Below, piece by piece: positions 1 through 9,391 of a stretch of 41,270 bases of DNA. A program made the position numbers and the translations under genes. Position 1 is the stretch's first letter. Every line of letters begins with the position of its first letter. The notes under the pieces are model-generated. The model did not search any database. It had not been told where the DNA came from and saw only the letters and a program-made list of their open reading frames with translations. The DNA comes from Candidatus Sigynarchaeota archaeon (GTDB taxonomy: Archaea; Asgardarchaeota; Lokiarchaeia; Sigynarchaeales; Sigynarchaeaceae), in assembly GCA_030587525.1 (NCBI GenBank), contig JAUQYW010000461.1, forward strand, positions 1 through 41,270, read 5' to 3'.

Positions 1-277
1 CAACAGAATAATTCTTAATATCGACCTTTTTCTGATCCCCGGGCTTTTCTTTCCGATCTACGTTGAATTCGATATCCACGTTTTGATATCCGCGTACCTT
101 AAACTTCTTGTCAACAAAAGCCATAAAGGCGTGATCCGGGCAGCATGCACCCTGCGGTATTTGGACTTTTGCAACTCCTTCTTGGGATTCGTCCACGATG
201 AATACGGGAATGTCTATTTTCACTTGCTTGTTACAAACCGGGCAAACCACCCGGATCTGCTTAAATTCATCGGACAT
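1..277 (-). CDS. Partial zinc-binding small protein (3' end outside window)
   Basis: The minus-strand reading frame opens with ATG at 277 (MSDEFKQIRVVCPVC) and is still open at base 1, so only the first 92 residues are seen. Two cysteine clusters stand out: CPVC at about residues 12-15 and CCPDH at about 50-54, a pattern expected for a small zinc site. It is followed by a hydrophobic/basic stretch (FVDKKFKVRGYQNVDIEF). No signal peptide or membrane segment is visible, so it is probably cytosolic. I do not recognise a named family; the function is unknown. It lies downstream of the C25 peptidase gene on the same strand, 175 bp away, and has its own A/T-rich upstream elements, so it may be transcribed separately. 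No clear Shine-Dalgarno sequence precedes the ATG. Confidence 0.7.
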   Translation of the reverse strand, partial: MSDEFKQIRVVCPVCNKQVKIDIPVFIVDESQEGVAKVQIPQGACCPDHAFMAFVDKKFKVRGYQNVDIEFNVDRKEKPGDQKKVDIKNYSV

Positions 278-326
278 TTTCTAAATCACGTCAAACAACC
301 TATTTCCCAGTATCAACACTCTCGGT

Positions 327-375
327 CCAAATTAATAATTAGCATGACCAAATTAATTAGTTTGCTCAAATTAAG
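327..375 (-). promoter_or_regulatory. Three iterated ATTAATTTG-like elements, possible promoter/operator
   Basis: On the minus strand ATTAATTTGG occurs at 327-336 and 348-357, and a variant CTTAATTTGA at 366-375. They are spaced 21 and 18 bp apart, 50-98 bp upstream of the partial gene starting at 277. The copy nearest the gene is positioned as a plausible TATA box; the others could be regulator half sites. The repeats are seen; the function is inferred. Confidence 0.3.
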
Positions 376-452
376 TCAACCGGGTGGAATGAATGTACTT
401 TGGTTGAAATGGTGGAATTAAATGTTCAAATGAGATTGAAATGCAACAGAAT

Positions 453-2699
453 CTAGAAACTTTTTATAACAAGTAATTTTTTTCGCCGGGTCAAGCATAG
501 CCACGCGATAGCGAGAACGATAAATGTTGGCACCCCGGCAAAGACCATGCAATTCAATGCTATTTCAATCAGACGAGGCTTCACCATCATCACGTAAAAT
601 TGATCCTCCCCCGCCCGGGCGAGCACATAATTGCCAGATGCGTCGAAAGCCGCGACATAGAATCGAATAGCGGCACCGGGTTGCAATAAAAAGGGATATT
701 TGCACGAAAAAAGGGTAAAGTTTCCTTCCATTGCGGTTATCGTCATAGGAATTATATTGATGGTATCGCCGATATCATTAACAACAACGACGAACGCGTA
801 TCGTAAACCGGAGCCGGCATCGATTCCAGAAGCGTTGATCACGATCTTTCCTGGATCATCAAAATCAACGGAATCTCCTGGAACTGAAACGTGCAAGGAC
901 TCGGGCGGTACCATGTCTTGCTCGATCGTGATGGTCATACTTGTTGCTAGCATATTATGTCCCGAAAACATGACCGTCATATTCGTGCCGATCAAGGAAA
1001 TATCATCCGGAATCTGCACAACCGCGATGCCCATTTCGTTTGCATTTGCTATGATGTAATACTCTCCGCCGGTCAACAATACCCTTGCATTCGGCACGAT
1101 CGCCCCGCTAGCCGATCTCACTTCAAGAATCATCAAATCCCCGATATATCCCTTCGAGCCCGTGATGTTCGCTGCAAACAACTCTGGCTGCCTCGTGTAA
1201 ATGACGATTTCGGGATCGCCAAGTAAATTATACGTGAGGAGATTCTTGCGGTAATTTTCTTGATTGCGCGTGTATCCCGTGTTTTGAGCGAGGTTCTCGT
1301 CCCAGTTCAAGTCAACATACCAATATTTGTTGATGTATTGGTCGATGTACGCCATCTTGGAAAGGTACAAAGCCTTGCCCGGTTGCCACGCTCGTTCAAT
1401 CATGAATTCTCGCCAGAAAAACCGGTCTTGGCCCCGGTTCAACGCTTCAAACATAGGATCGCTTGGTTTATACCATGACGTTCGCATGGCGCTCACCACA
1501 CCGATGGCTCCGCCTGAAGGGTTCAGGATCAAGGTTTCAGCGAGCGACGAACCGCTATTCATGGGCGCTATGCCACGCTCGGTCACGTCGAACGCCCCGG
1601 AAGAGCAAGAGTAAATGTATGCGAGCGACAGGGTCCCGTTGTTGCATAGATTAGCCGCTTCGATACGTGTCATATAGTTCATGTAGGAGCTGATGCCAGT
1701 CATTCCTCCATATGATGCGGGATCGCCGTGGCCTGCCAAATTCACAAGCGATGCACCTTGATTCCATGTCGATACGAGGCTTGCAGACGTTAAAGCCGTG
1801 AATGTTGAAGGGCAAGTATAGCTAGACGAGCAATGGTAGACCCGTTTCGGGCGCATCGACGCAAAATAATTGTCGATCATAAATTCGCTAAGCGCAGCTT
1901 CGTCGACGGCGGACTTATTTTCACCGGGACTTGCATACTGCGAAACAGCACCCGCAAACATAGCGGTGTTGGACCAGGACCCCGCGGGAGGATTGCACTC
2001 GTAATCGATGATCTTTTGCACCAGAATGTTTGCTTGCGGTGCATCATTTGCAGGTAACCTTCCCACGTATACCTCTGCACTCCAATCCACCTCGTCAACA
2101 CCATGCGCGTTGTCCCGGTTCATCTCGCCGAATCTCCCATCGTTATCCTCATCCCAGGTTCCGTTCAAGCAAGCATAATACTGATCCGTCGGTTTATACA
2201 CGTCATACTCGCCATTAAACCACGGCTCATCGCCGTCGGGGTTGTACGTGTACCGGATGGGAATCACGTTCACGTCCCCGCCGAGTATGATGAATTCGGT
2301 TCCTGAGTTATCGTGATATTGTTTAATCGCGTTCCGTATCCATGCTGCCTCGTCATTTCCCGACGCGTTGAATTCCCGCGTGGCTACGATTATCTCGACC
2401 GTCAAAATCTCCGTGTAAACACCTCGACGTGATTTCAATGCCGCTAACGGGGAAAACGCAGCCACGAGCGAATCACGCGTTATGATCAGGCATTCAACGC
2501 GAGGATTTTTCCAGAGAGCATTGGATGGATGGATCATCGAAGAAATTGCGGGAGGCGCGCCGTTGTTGATACTATTAAATTCATGGACCCCGATACTGGT
2601 TTCTCGGGAATCACGGAACTGGTTTATCGTTGATATCAGGATCAATGCCAAGATCGATGCAATGATGATTCCCCGTGCGGCTCGGTGCCCTTTAAACAC
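453..2699 (-). CDS. Membrane-anchored C25 (gingipain-like) cysteine peptidase
   Basis: The protein has 748 residues. An N-terminal hydrophobic segment (about 10-25) directs export and a C-terminal helix (about 715-737) followed by TRRKK anchors it, so the body is extracellular. The core fits peptidase family C25: a catalytic His in NLAGHGDP (His324) and a catalytic Cys in YIYSCSSGAFD (Cys365), followed by GGAIGVVSAMR and later LLGDPEI, all typical of the caspase-like C25 fold. After the peptidase (about residue 505 on) come Ig-like beta-sandwich segments. Family members process surface or secreted proteins; here the substrates could be the neighbouring giant surface proteins, which is inference. 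The start is GTG at 2699, preceded by GGGGAAGGAA. The gene is divergent from the 3126 gene. A bacterial gingipain role should not be assumed. Confidence 0.85.
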   Translation of the reverse strand: MFKGHRAARGIIIASILALILISTINQFRDSRETSIGVHEFNSINNGAPPAISSMIHPSNALWKNPRVECLIITRDSLVAAFSPLAALKSRRGVYTEILTVEIIVATREFNASGNDEAAWIRNAIKQYHDNSGTEFIILGGDVNVIPIRYTYNPDGDEPWFNGEYDVYKPTDQYYACLNGTWDEDNDGRFGEMNRDNAHGVDEVDWSAEVYVGRLPANDAPQANILVQKIIDYECNPPAGSWSNTAMFAGAVSQYASPGENKSAVDEAALSEFMIDNYFASMRPKRVYHCSSSYTCPSTFTALTSASLVSTWNQGASLVNLAGHGDPASYGGMTGISSYMNYMTRIEAANLCNNGTLSLAYIYSCSSGAFDVTERGIAPMNSGSSLAETLILNPSGGAIGVVSAMRTSWYKPSDPMFEALNRGQDRFFWREFMIERAWQPGKALYLSKMAYIDQYINKYWYVDLNWDENLAQNTGYTRNQENYRKNLLTYNLLGDPEIVIYTRQPELFAANITGSKGYIGDLMILEVRSASGAIVPNARVLLTGGEYYIIANANEMGIAVVQIPDDISLIGTNMTVMFSGHNMLATSMTITIEQDMVPPESLHVSVPGDSVDFDDPGKIVINASGIDAGSGLRYAFVVVVNDIGDTINIIPMTITAMEGNFTLFSCKYPFLLQPGAAIRFYVAAFDASGNYVLARAGEDQFYVMMVKPRLIEIALNCMVFAGVPTFIVLAIAWLCLTRRKKLLVIKSF

Positions 2700-3125
2700 A
2701 TTCCTTCCCCGTTTTATGCTGATTCGCAGAGCTCATTTACATGTGTATTTTTAATCAACCATATATATGGTCATCATTAATTTTCCACCTTAGCATTTTC
2801 ATCGACTACCTACGGTTAATATACGTAGAAAACTCTTACTATGTGTGTGGATAAAGTTGGACACTCTGCCCGGGCGGGTCGTAAGAGGAAACCCGCAGGT
2901 TCCGTTTCGGAATCAAGACAGGAACCATGTTGCCAGAATTCCATCAATGTATTTAAAGCCCGATATTTCTCCCGTCAAGAAACACGGGTGATATCGACTA
3001 TAAGGCATCCCGGAACCTTCATGGCACGTTTGTAGGTGATGTCCAAGTTCGTCCACAATTTATACGATTAGTTACTACTGTTATGATTACTTGAAACTGA
3101 AAAAAACCGATCGGCCCGGCCAAGA
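2700..3125. other. 426-bp divergent intergenic region without a supported gene
   Basis: It separates the peptidase gene (minus) from the giant surface protein gene (plus). It holds a TATA-containing palindrome at 2758-2771, small inverted repeats (TTCCG-TTT-CGGAA at 2900-2912) and an A/T-rich TTTATACG box near 3059-3066 that could serve the plus-strand gene. A 64-codon frame at 2841-3035 has no recognisable features and is not called. I see no tRNA or known structured RNA. Confidence 0.6.
2758..2771 (-). promoter_or_regulatory. Palindromic TATA-like box upstream of the C25 peptidase gene
   Basis: ACCATATATATGGT is a perfect 14-bp palindrome centred about 65 bp upstream of the GTG start at 2699. 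An archaeal TATA box here would put the transcription start near 2738 and leave a leader of about 40 nt carrying the GGGGAAGGAA ribosome binding site. The symmetry could also be a regulator site overlapping the TATA box. Position and sequence are seen; activity is inferred. Confidence 0.45.
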
Positions 3126-6100
3126 GTGACGCTGGTGAACTCCCGCTCAAAAAGATTCTTGATCATCCTCCTTTGTTTCATGCTATTTGGGGATATTAGC
3201 ATCACCAGACCAAGTCTTGTCATAAATCACGCGGAATCCAGGGGAAACGGGAGTTCTATGGGCAGCAGCGGGGGTTCCAGCCTGAGTTTTTCGAATTTCA
3301 CCTGCAGCGACCACCACCAATACGCCCCATCGTTCACCGTCCTTGCGAATGATAGCGTGAACGGCATCCTCCCAGGTTCAGTGGAATTCGCTTTCTGTAA
3401 CAACGCGAACCAGCCGTTCGAGTTTACAAACGTGCAGAACGATCCGTTCTCGTCATCGGTGCTGGAACCGTGGTGGATAAAATATAACGAGGCAAGTGGC
3501 TCGATCGTGCAATCAGACGGCGCTCTGCACATCCATGGCATCGATAGCAGCGACTGGGGCATCGTGACCGGGGCAACGATCTCGCGGAATGCCCCTGCGG
3601 TTTTTCAAACGACAGCAGGCGATTTTTCGGCAAGGACCCAGCTAAACGTAACGACCATCTCGGGCCAGGTGCAGAACGGAGGGATCATTATCAAGTGGGG
3701 GTCCGATTTCGTCAAGTTTTTCTACCGGGATTTTGCGATTCGCATGGTTTACGCCGCGGGAGAATATTTCAAGCCTATAAGCTACGTGTCGATTGCAACG
3801 TCTACCTTGGTTTGGCTTTCTTTTGCCCGACACGACGACATGTTCACGTTCAACTATTCCGTCGACGGTGTCAATTATATTCCATTCCTGGACCGCATCT
3901 TTCCCGCGACGAATCAAGTGGAGATAGGTATCTACGCGAGCCGTGGTGCAACTATCATTGCTGATGATTGGGAGATAACCCCGAGCATCAGCTGCACGGG
4001 AGCTTCGGGATCAATGCTGCAAGAGACTATTAGCATTCAGCAGGTCCCTTTCAATGATTGGGCAGGCTCCGGAAAACAACTGCAAGTTCGCATGAAAATC
4101 TCGAACGGGTCGGCGTGTTCGAGCCCGATCTATAATATCTCAACGACCGCGGAAAACGAGATCCTATCCTTTACCGACTTTTCGACCATGCCTGGTGACA
4201 CGCCGACCGGCCGCACGTTCACGATCGACGTGGCAAGCAAGGCATTGTCTGATCCCGTCGTGGGCACGGAATCGTTCACGTTCCAGGACCGCACATGGCT
4301 TGCATCGCCAGATCGAGACATGTATATAAGCCCGCATGTGGACAGCTTCACTGGAACGACTCTTGCGCCGTGGTGGTCCACGAGGAATCCCGGTGCGTTG
4401 CAAAATAATCTCCGAGGTGGCATTCTTTCCATTGCTGACACCGCAAATGCCACGCTATCGCCAACGATTTTTACCGCGCCGTTCATTTCGCAAGGCACAT
4501 GCGAGCATTTCGATGTCATAGTGGATTTTAGCAATTGGACCGCAGTGACAGGGCACGAGGAATTCGGCGTGGCATTGGTGGTCGATAACAACCTTGCGTG
4601 GAAGCTCTACGCCGATCCTTCACCCGGCTCGGTCAACGTTGGGTTCGAAGCATACGGTGCACGCAACGTCACGACTGCAAGCCTGCCCTCGTTGTTAATT
4701 CCCGTCAACAGTACGACGCCGGTGCAGTTCAAGATCGCGCATGACCTCAACACGACGACCCTTTCGTACAAGTCTCCAGTTCAAGGAGATGGCTTTCATC
4801 TCCTTGGCACGATAAAAAATGACCGGGCGGTAAGTTACAATATCGGCATCTACGTCGGGGGCAATGGAACGGTCGAAGTCAAGAAGTGGTCGATCTCCCC
4901 GAGCATATCCTCGCGCTTATCCAGGGACGAGCCTCGCGTTTCCATCTTCATCGATGACCTCGAGGTTCCTGCTATGTTCATGGCAGAATATGCCTTGTCC
5001 TTTGGAATGAATTCGACGAATGGTTCGTTTGCCCGCAGCAACATCTATTCCGTGGAACATGCTGACCCCTTATGGGAAAATAAAGGCCTCTTGTTGACGT
5101 ATGGCATCAACGTGATGATCCTGGATATGCATGGAAACGTTGTGTTCGCAGCACCCGGCACGGCGCAGCTCGATGCCGAGTGCCTCGCGAATGGCGATGT
5201 CGTCGTGTCGTCTGGAACTATTTATGACGGCGCGGTGACCGAATACAATGCCGCGGGCGAGATCGTTCGAACAGTCACGGCCGCGGGTGGAAAAGCCTTC
5301 CTATTTACCCACGACACGAATGTTCTTCCAAATGGAAATTGGTTGATTACCGACACGCGGAATGACCGGGTGATCGAGATCGACCCATCTGGAACGATTA
5401 TATGGTCTTGGAACGTCTGGGATTATTTTAATGCCCAGGATTCGAGAGAATATGGCATCTCCCATGTTAATGATGCAGCCCGGTTATCCAATGGAAATAC
5501 GCTAATATCTATACGAAACCTCGATACGGTCGTTGAAGTTACACCTTCGGGTTATATTATCTGGTCGTACGGGCGCTTGGGAACGTCAGGTTCCCTCCAC
5601 GAACCCCACAATCCAGACCGGACGGTGAACGACACGACGATCATCTGCGATTCGAGGTCGTCACGCGTGCTCGAAGTTGATTTCCGGGGGAATACCACGT
5701 GGTCATTCGATCCGACCACGGTTAATGGTCGTCCACTTCACTGGATTCGGGACGCGGACTTGTTGCCTGGTGGTGAAATAATCATGGCTGATGGCCAGGA
5801 GCAAGACAATACAGATTCCTGGGTAATCCTCGTCGATAAGGATTCAGGAGACGCGAAATGGGAGTTCATCACGCCAAATCCCGTCTACGACGTGGATATC
5901 GTGGACTTAGGCGCCCCTTTCGTGAGCATCGTCTCACCCGGGAACCAGACATTCATATCTTCAAACTTGATACCGATCAACTTGCACTTGAACCAAGGAA
6001 CCAGCAAGATCGTGTATCGAATCCATGATGATTCTGCTAATACCTACGTTGATCCAACCCCACGCATATACACGGGTCCGGAGGAACGCTTGCTCCAAAA

Positions 6101-7889
6101 TAACACGACATACACGATGTTTGCATGGGCGACCACGACGCAGGGAACGTGGACGGAGGGCGAGATTGGCCACGATTACCACGGCATCCCGCAGCAAGAC
6201 GCAACCAACTGCACGTTCTCGATCCAGCTCTCGGCCTCGATCGCCTCCGAACCGGAAATCCCGTATATCGTTTACGGATTCGATCCTGTCAAAAGCTGCA
6301 TCGTCATACTTGATAAAGATGGAAGTCGACTTGGAAGCATTAATTTCGCCACGGATCTTGCCCCGTACATGCTCGATTGCCACGCGAATGACATTGAGAT
6401 CTTGCCGGCTAATAAATTCATCATCGCGCTTGATTATTGGCTGGTCAACGGGACGAATTGCACGGGTATTCGGGAAATCAATGGATCCGGTTCCACGTCG
6501 TGGCAATACACGTTGCCGCTAGGAAATGAAACAAGGGGAATTTCCGACGTCGATTACGTCGCCGCGAGCGACATGTTCCTGGTTTCATCGAGTTGTGAGC
6601 GGGAAATTTACTTCCTTCAACGTAACTGTTCGAAAGTGGTGCTATGGAACACTATGAATTACATCGATCAATTCAGCCCTGGACCAGATTTCACTACCCG
6701 ATTCTTGCTCGGCAAGACATCACCCCTTGCCCCGAACGAGTTCCTGTGTTCCATTCCATCGAACGACGCCATTTTTCTGTTCAATTCGTCGGGCCACGTG
6801 AATTGGATCCTAAACGCGACAATGAATGCCACGTCGATTTCCCAGCCGCAATACGTCACGAAACTTGCAAATGGCTCGTTGCTCTGCATCAACGGTAGCA
6901 CCGGCAACGTGGTAATGCTGGATCCAGCTGGCGGGATCGCGTGGTCATCGCTTTCCCGGGGTTCGCTAGCCAGCTTGAATGTATCGAGCCTTCAAGTGCT
7001 CCCGAATATGCATTTCGTGCTTTTCGATAAACAATCTGCTAGGTTGCTGGAAGTGAACATGTCAGGGAATATTTTCGTGAACGTGACGATCCCGTTCTTG
7101 ATCGATGAATTTGAAGTGCTCCTGGATCCACTACCGCTGCTCGTAAAGGATTCCACGATACCCGATGTTTTTCACTCGAATTCAATCGACATCACCTTGC
7201 ACGTGAGGTTCCCGGGTGCCGTGAATAGCACGATGTGGCGGCTCTTTTGCATCACGAATGATTCATGGGCCGGCAGCGCCCAATACGCGCCGTTCGGGGA
7301 ACCCGGCTCGCTCGGGGTCTCCTTCGTGCTCCCGGATGGCGATTATTCGCTCGATGTCTTGATCAATGCCACGGTGAATTATGCAATCACCAATGGCTCG
7401 GACATGGCTTTGTTCTTGAAAAATATCCCGGCATCAGCATTTTTGGTTAATTTCTCCGTGGATGTCGATGCTTGGTTCACGATGCCGGCACCGTGGCTCG
7501 TCCAAGGGAGATTACCCAAGACTGATTCGATCGACGCTATCTTGTCGTGGAAACCAACCGACAGGGCAAATAATTACACGATATATTATTACGAGAAACC
7601 CATCGTCTCGATCAATGGCAGCGTGACGGTCATTGCAACAACTATGGATCCGTGGTTCATTCTTACCAATGCGATATCCCGAGATGGTTTTTTCGCGGTC
7701 GTAGCCACGAACGATCACCATCAGAGCGCTATCTCGAACTCCATCCATCTCGTCCTTACAAACACGACTTCGAATATGATCGATCTCGTGCTAATGCTGA
7801 TAATCGTCCCAGCTTATATCGCATTAACACTCGCCGTGATTTTTCGAAAAGTACTTCCCCAGCTCCGAAGTCGCCGGAATACTCAATGA
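3126..7889 (+). CDS. Giant surface protein, concanavalin-like plus arylsulfotransferase-like propeller (twin 1)
   Basis: The protein has 1,587 residues. A signal segment lies at about 10-25 and a C-terminal helix at about 1550-1572, followed by RKVLPQLRSRR, so it is exported and membrane-anchored. Two concanavalin/DUF1349-like domains start near residues 104 (SSVLEPWWIKYNEA) and 406 (GTTLAPWWSTRNPG). From about 620 to 930 there is an ASST-type (arylsulfotransferase-like) propeller, shown by repeats LPNGNWLITDTRNDRVIEID, HVNDAARLSNGNTLISIRN and PHNPDRTVNDTTIICDSRS. A proline/glycine linker (SIVSPGNQTF, about 935) leads to a second, degenerate propeller (about 1040-1360) and a terminal Ig-like part. 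N-x-S/T sequons are dense. The layout matches the 9392 gene almost residue for residue. Enzymatic sulfotransfer is not shown; carbohydrate or ligand binding is equally likely. Start GTG at 3126; GTG at 3135 is an alternative. Confidence 0.8.
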   Translation: MTLVNSRSKRFLIILLCFMLFGDISITRPSLVINHAESRGNGSSMGSSGGSSLSFSNFTCSDHHQYAPSFTVLANDSVNGILPGSVEFAFCNNANQPFEFTNVQNDPFSSSVLEPWWIKYNEASGSIVQSDGALHIHGIDSSDWGIVTGATISRNAPAVFQTTAGDFSARTQLNVTTISGQVQNGGIIIKWGSDFVKFFYRDFAIRMVYAAGEYFKPISYVSIATSTLVWLSFARHDDMFTFNYSVDGVNYIPFLDRIFPATNQVEIGIYASRGATIIADDWEITPSISCTGASGSMLQETISIQQVPFNDWAGSGKQLQVRMKISNGSACSSPIYNISTTAENEILSFTDFSTMPGDTPTGRTFTIDVASKALSDPVVGTESFTFQDRTWLASPDRDMYISPHVDSFTGTTLAPWWSTRNPGALQNNLRGGILSIADTANATLSPTIFTAPFISQGTCEHFDVIVDFSNWTAVTGHEEFGVALVVDNNLAWKLYADPSPGSVNVGFEAYGARNVTTASLPSLLIPVNSTTPVQFKIAHDLNTTTLSYKSPVQGDGFHLLGTIKNDRAVSYNIGIYVGGNGTVEVKKWSISPSISSRLSRDEPRVSIFIDDLEVPAMFMAEYALSFGMNSTNGSFARSNIYSVEHADPLWENKGLLLTYGINVMILDMHGNVVFAAPGTAQLDAECLANGDVVVSSGTIYDGAVTEYNAAGEIVRTVTAAGGKAFLFTHDTNVLPNGNWLITDTRNDRVIEIDPSGTIIWSWNVWDYFNAQDSREYGISHVNDAARLSNGNTLISIRNLDTVVEVTPSGYIIWSYGRLGTSGSLHEPHNPDRTVNDTTIICDSRSSRVLEVDFRGNTTWSFDPTTVNGRPLHWIRDADLLPGGEIIMADGQEQDNTDSWVILVDKDSGDAKWEFITPNPVYDVDIVDLGAPFVSIVSPGNQTFISSNLIPINLHLNQGTSKIVYRIHDDSANTYVDPTPRIYTGPEERLLQNNTTYTMFAWATTTQGTWTEGEIGHDYHGIPQQDATNCTFSIQLSASIASEPEIPYIVYGFDPVKSCIVILDKDGSRLGSINFATDLAPYMLDCHANDIEILPANKFIIALDYWLVNGTNCTGIREINGSGSTSWQYTLPLGNETRGISDVDYVAASDMFLVSSSCEREIYFLQRNCSKVVLWNTMNYIDQFSPGPDFTTRFLLGKTSPLAPNEFLCSIPSNDAIFLFNSSGHVNWILNATMNATSISQPQYVTKLANGSLLCINGSTGNVVMLDPAGGIAWSSLSRGSLASLNVSSLQVLPNMHFVLFDKQSARLLEVNMSGNIFVNVTIPFLIDEFEVLLDPLPLLVKDSTIPDVFHSNSIDITLHVRFPGAVNSTMWRLFCITNDSWAGSAQYAPFGEPGSLGVSFVLPDGDYSLDVLINATVNYAITNGSDMALFLKNIPASAFLVNFSVDVDAWFTMPAPWLVQGRLPKTDSIDAILSWKPTDRANNYTIYYYEKPIVSINGSVTVIATTMDPWFILTNAISRDGFFAVVATNDHHQSAISNSIHLVLTNTTSNMIDLVLMLIIVPAYIALTLAVIFRKVLPQLRSRRNTQ

Positions 7890-7932
7890 CCGGGACAAAA
7901 TCCAGGCTGGGGTGTCCATCGGGATACTTATC

Positions 7933-7946
7933 GATATATATATTTA
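7933..7946 (+). promoter_or_regulatory. TATA-like box upstream of the beta-helix gene
   Basis: GATATATATATTTA lies about 95 bp before the ATG at 8036, in the 146-bp gap after the first giant gene. It is a plausible archaeal TATA box, implying a long leader of about 65 nt. Sequence seen, activity inferred. Confidence 0.35.
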
Positions 7947-8035
7947 GCTTCGCTTTTCTATACGGGATGGTGAATGTTCCCCTTCACCAATCCTTTTACT
8001 GATGCTTGACACGTGATTTAGGAAGGAGTATCGAC

Positions 8036-9349
8036 ATGCGATTAAATAACAGATATTTTCCGACCATCACCATCCTTCCAAGCATATTCATTGTAATCGT
8101 GGTGCTAGCGATTCCAACCACCACGATCAGCAGCGTATGCCTGGAAAATGGCGCGGTTCGCCATTCCATCAGCGAACGATCGACGCCCGTGGTGATTGCT
8201 GGAAATGCACAGATGGAATCTTTTTTCGTGGCAAATGGCACCACGGGAAGATCCTGGTCGTCACCTTATAGCCTTCAAGACCTTGAATTCAACGTCACCG
8301 GGTTCGCTCCGCGATTCCATCTCACCGATACGAGTCGATTCTTGAAAATACGCAATTGCACCTTCGTCGATCATCCATCTGGCAGCAACGGCGCCCTGCA
8401 ATTCACGAACGCATCCAACATCCAGGTCGAGGGCTGCCGCTTCATGAATGTGAGCAACGTGGCCGTTTTTATTCAATCATCATCCAATCTCACGATTACG
8501 AACTGCATTTTCTACGGGAACAATGAATCGATCTATCTCCTGGATAACAACCCGGGCATCAAGATCCAGCAATCCGAGTTCCTTTCTGATGGGTTTTCTA
8601 TTCATTCATATAGTAACTTGAACGTCGTGATCGAAGCGAATATCTTCGAGCACGGCAACAAATCCATAGGGATGCAATATGATCAATTCTTTAACATAAC
8701 GGAAAATTCGATTTTTCATTCAAAAAACGGTTTAATCGTTTCCGATGGTCAAGATAACCACATTTGGAATAACTGGTTCGTGAATAATTCCGTGCAAGCA
8801 TTCGACCAAGAGCCGAGTAGTAACGCGTGGGACAATGGAACGTGGGGAAATTGCTGGAGCGGTTATTCGCTACAAAATCCTGGTGCGACCGCGACGGGGC
8901 GATTCTGGAACCAACCATATACCCTTTCCGAATATAATCCCTCCGTGACAGATAACCACTCCATCACCGCTTGCAGCTTTCCATTCGTGGCCTTTGAAAC
9001 GAGCAAGGCCAGAGCGATCGAGAATGAATTGATTTCCTTCATCTTTACAGGAGCATGGGAAGTGGGTACTATTGAGATCAGCTGGCAATTTGGTGACGGG
9101 GACTCGTTGATGGGCCAAGATGTCGATCATATTTATGATTCGGAAGGGATGTACGACATCACGGTCAATGCCACCGACGGTAATGGAGACACCCGGTCAT
9201 TGGTGCGGCTTGCCGCCATCACGATTACCTTGCCCGGGATCGTGAATGGATATGTTTCTGCAATAATCATCGGGATGGTGATAGGTGGCATCGCTGTGCT
9301 AATTGCCATAAACACCAAGAAGCGACACGTTCTAATACCCGGACCGTGA
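8036..9349 (+). CDS. NosD-like right-handed beta-helix surface protein with PKD domain
   Basis: The protein has 437 residues from the ATG at 8036. That start is chosen because GGAAGGAG ends 7 nt before it; an upstream in-frame TTG at 8006 lacks such a site. A signal/membrane segment spans about 8-27. Residues about 80-240 form a parallel beta-helix of the NosD/PbH1 type, with stacked turns such as RFLKIRNCTF, NIQVEGCRF, LTITNCIFYGN and FNITENSIF. A PKD domain follows (about 313-395, with ISWQFGDGDS and HIYDSEGMYDITV), then a C-terminal helix (about 402-425) ending in TKKRH. The protein therefore sits outside the membrane. Such beta-helices commonly bind or cleave polysaccharides; no catalytic residues can be assigned. 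It lies between the two giant propeller genes on the same strand and probably forms a surface complex or shared regulon with them (inference). Confidence 0.85.
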   Translation: MRLNNRYFPTITILPSIFIVIVVLAIPTTTISSVCLENGAVRHSISERSTPVVIAGNAQMESFFVANGTTGRSWSSPYSLQDLEFNVTGFAPRFHLTDTSRFLKIRNCTFVDHPSGSNGALQFTNASNIQVEGCRFMNVSNVAVFIQSSSNLTITNCIFYGNNESIYLLDNNPGIKIQQSEFLSDGFSIHSYSNLNVVIEANIFEHGNKSIGMQYDQFFNITENSIFHSKNGLIVSDGQDNHIWNNWFVNNSVQAFDQEPSSNAWDNGTWGNCWSGYSLQNPGATATGRFWNQPYTLSEYNPSVTDNHSITACSFPFVAFETSKARAIENELISFIFTGAWEVGTIEISWQFGDGDSLMGQDVDHIYDSEGMYDITVNATDGNGDTRSLVRLAAITITLPGIVNGYVSAIIIGMVIGGIAVLIAINTKKRHVLIPGP

Positions 9350-9391
9350 TGAAACCCTAGCAACCAATATTTCAAGCCAAGAAAGGACAAT

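Noticed and set aside
2881..2930. Small inverted repeats (GGTTCC/GGAACC and TTCCG/CGGAA) as a structured RNA
   Set aside because: Stems are only 5-6 bp and mutually exclusive; such pairs are expected by chance in 400 bp.
2841..3035. 64-codon frame in the 426-bp gap
   Set aside because: No homology, no ribosome binding site, and basic/Ser-rich composition typical of a random frame.
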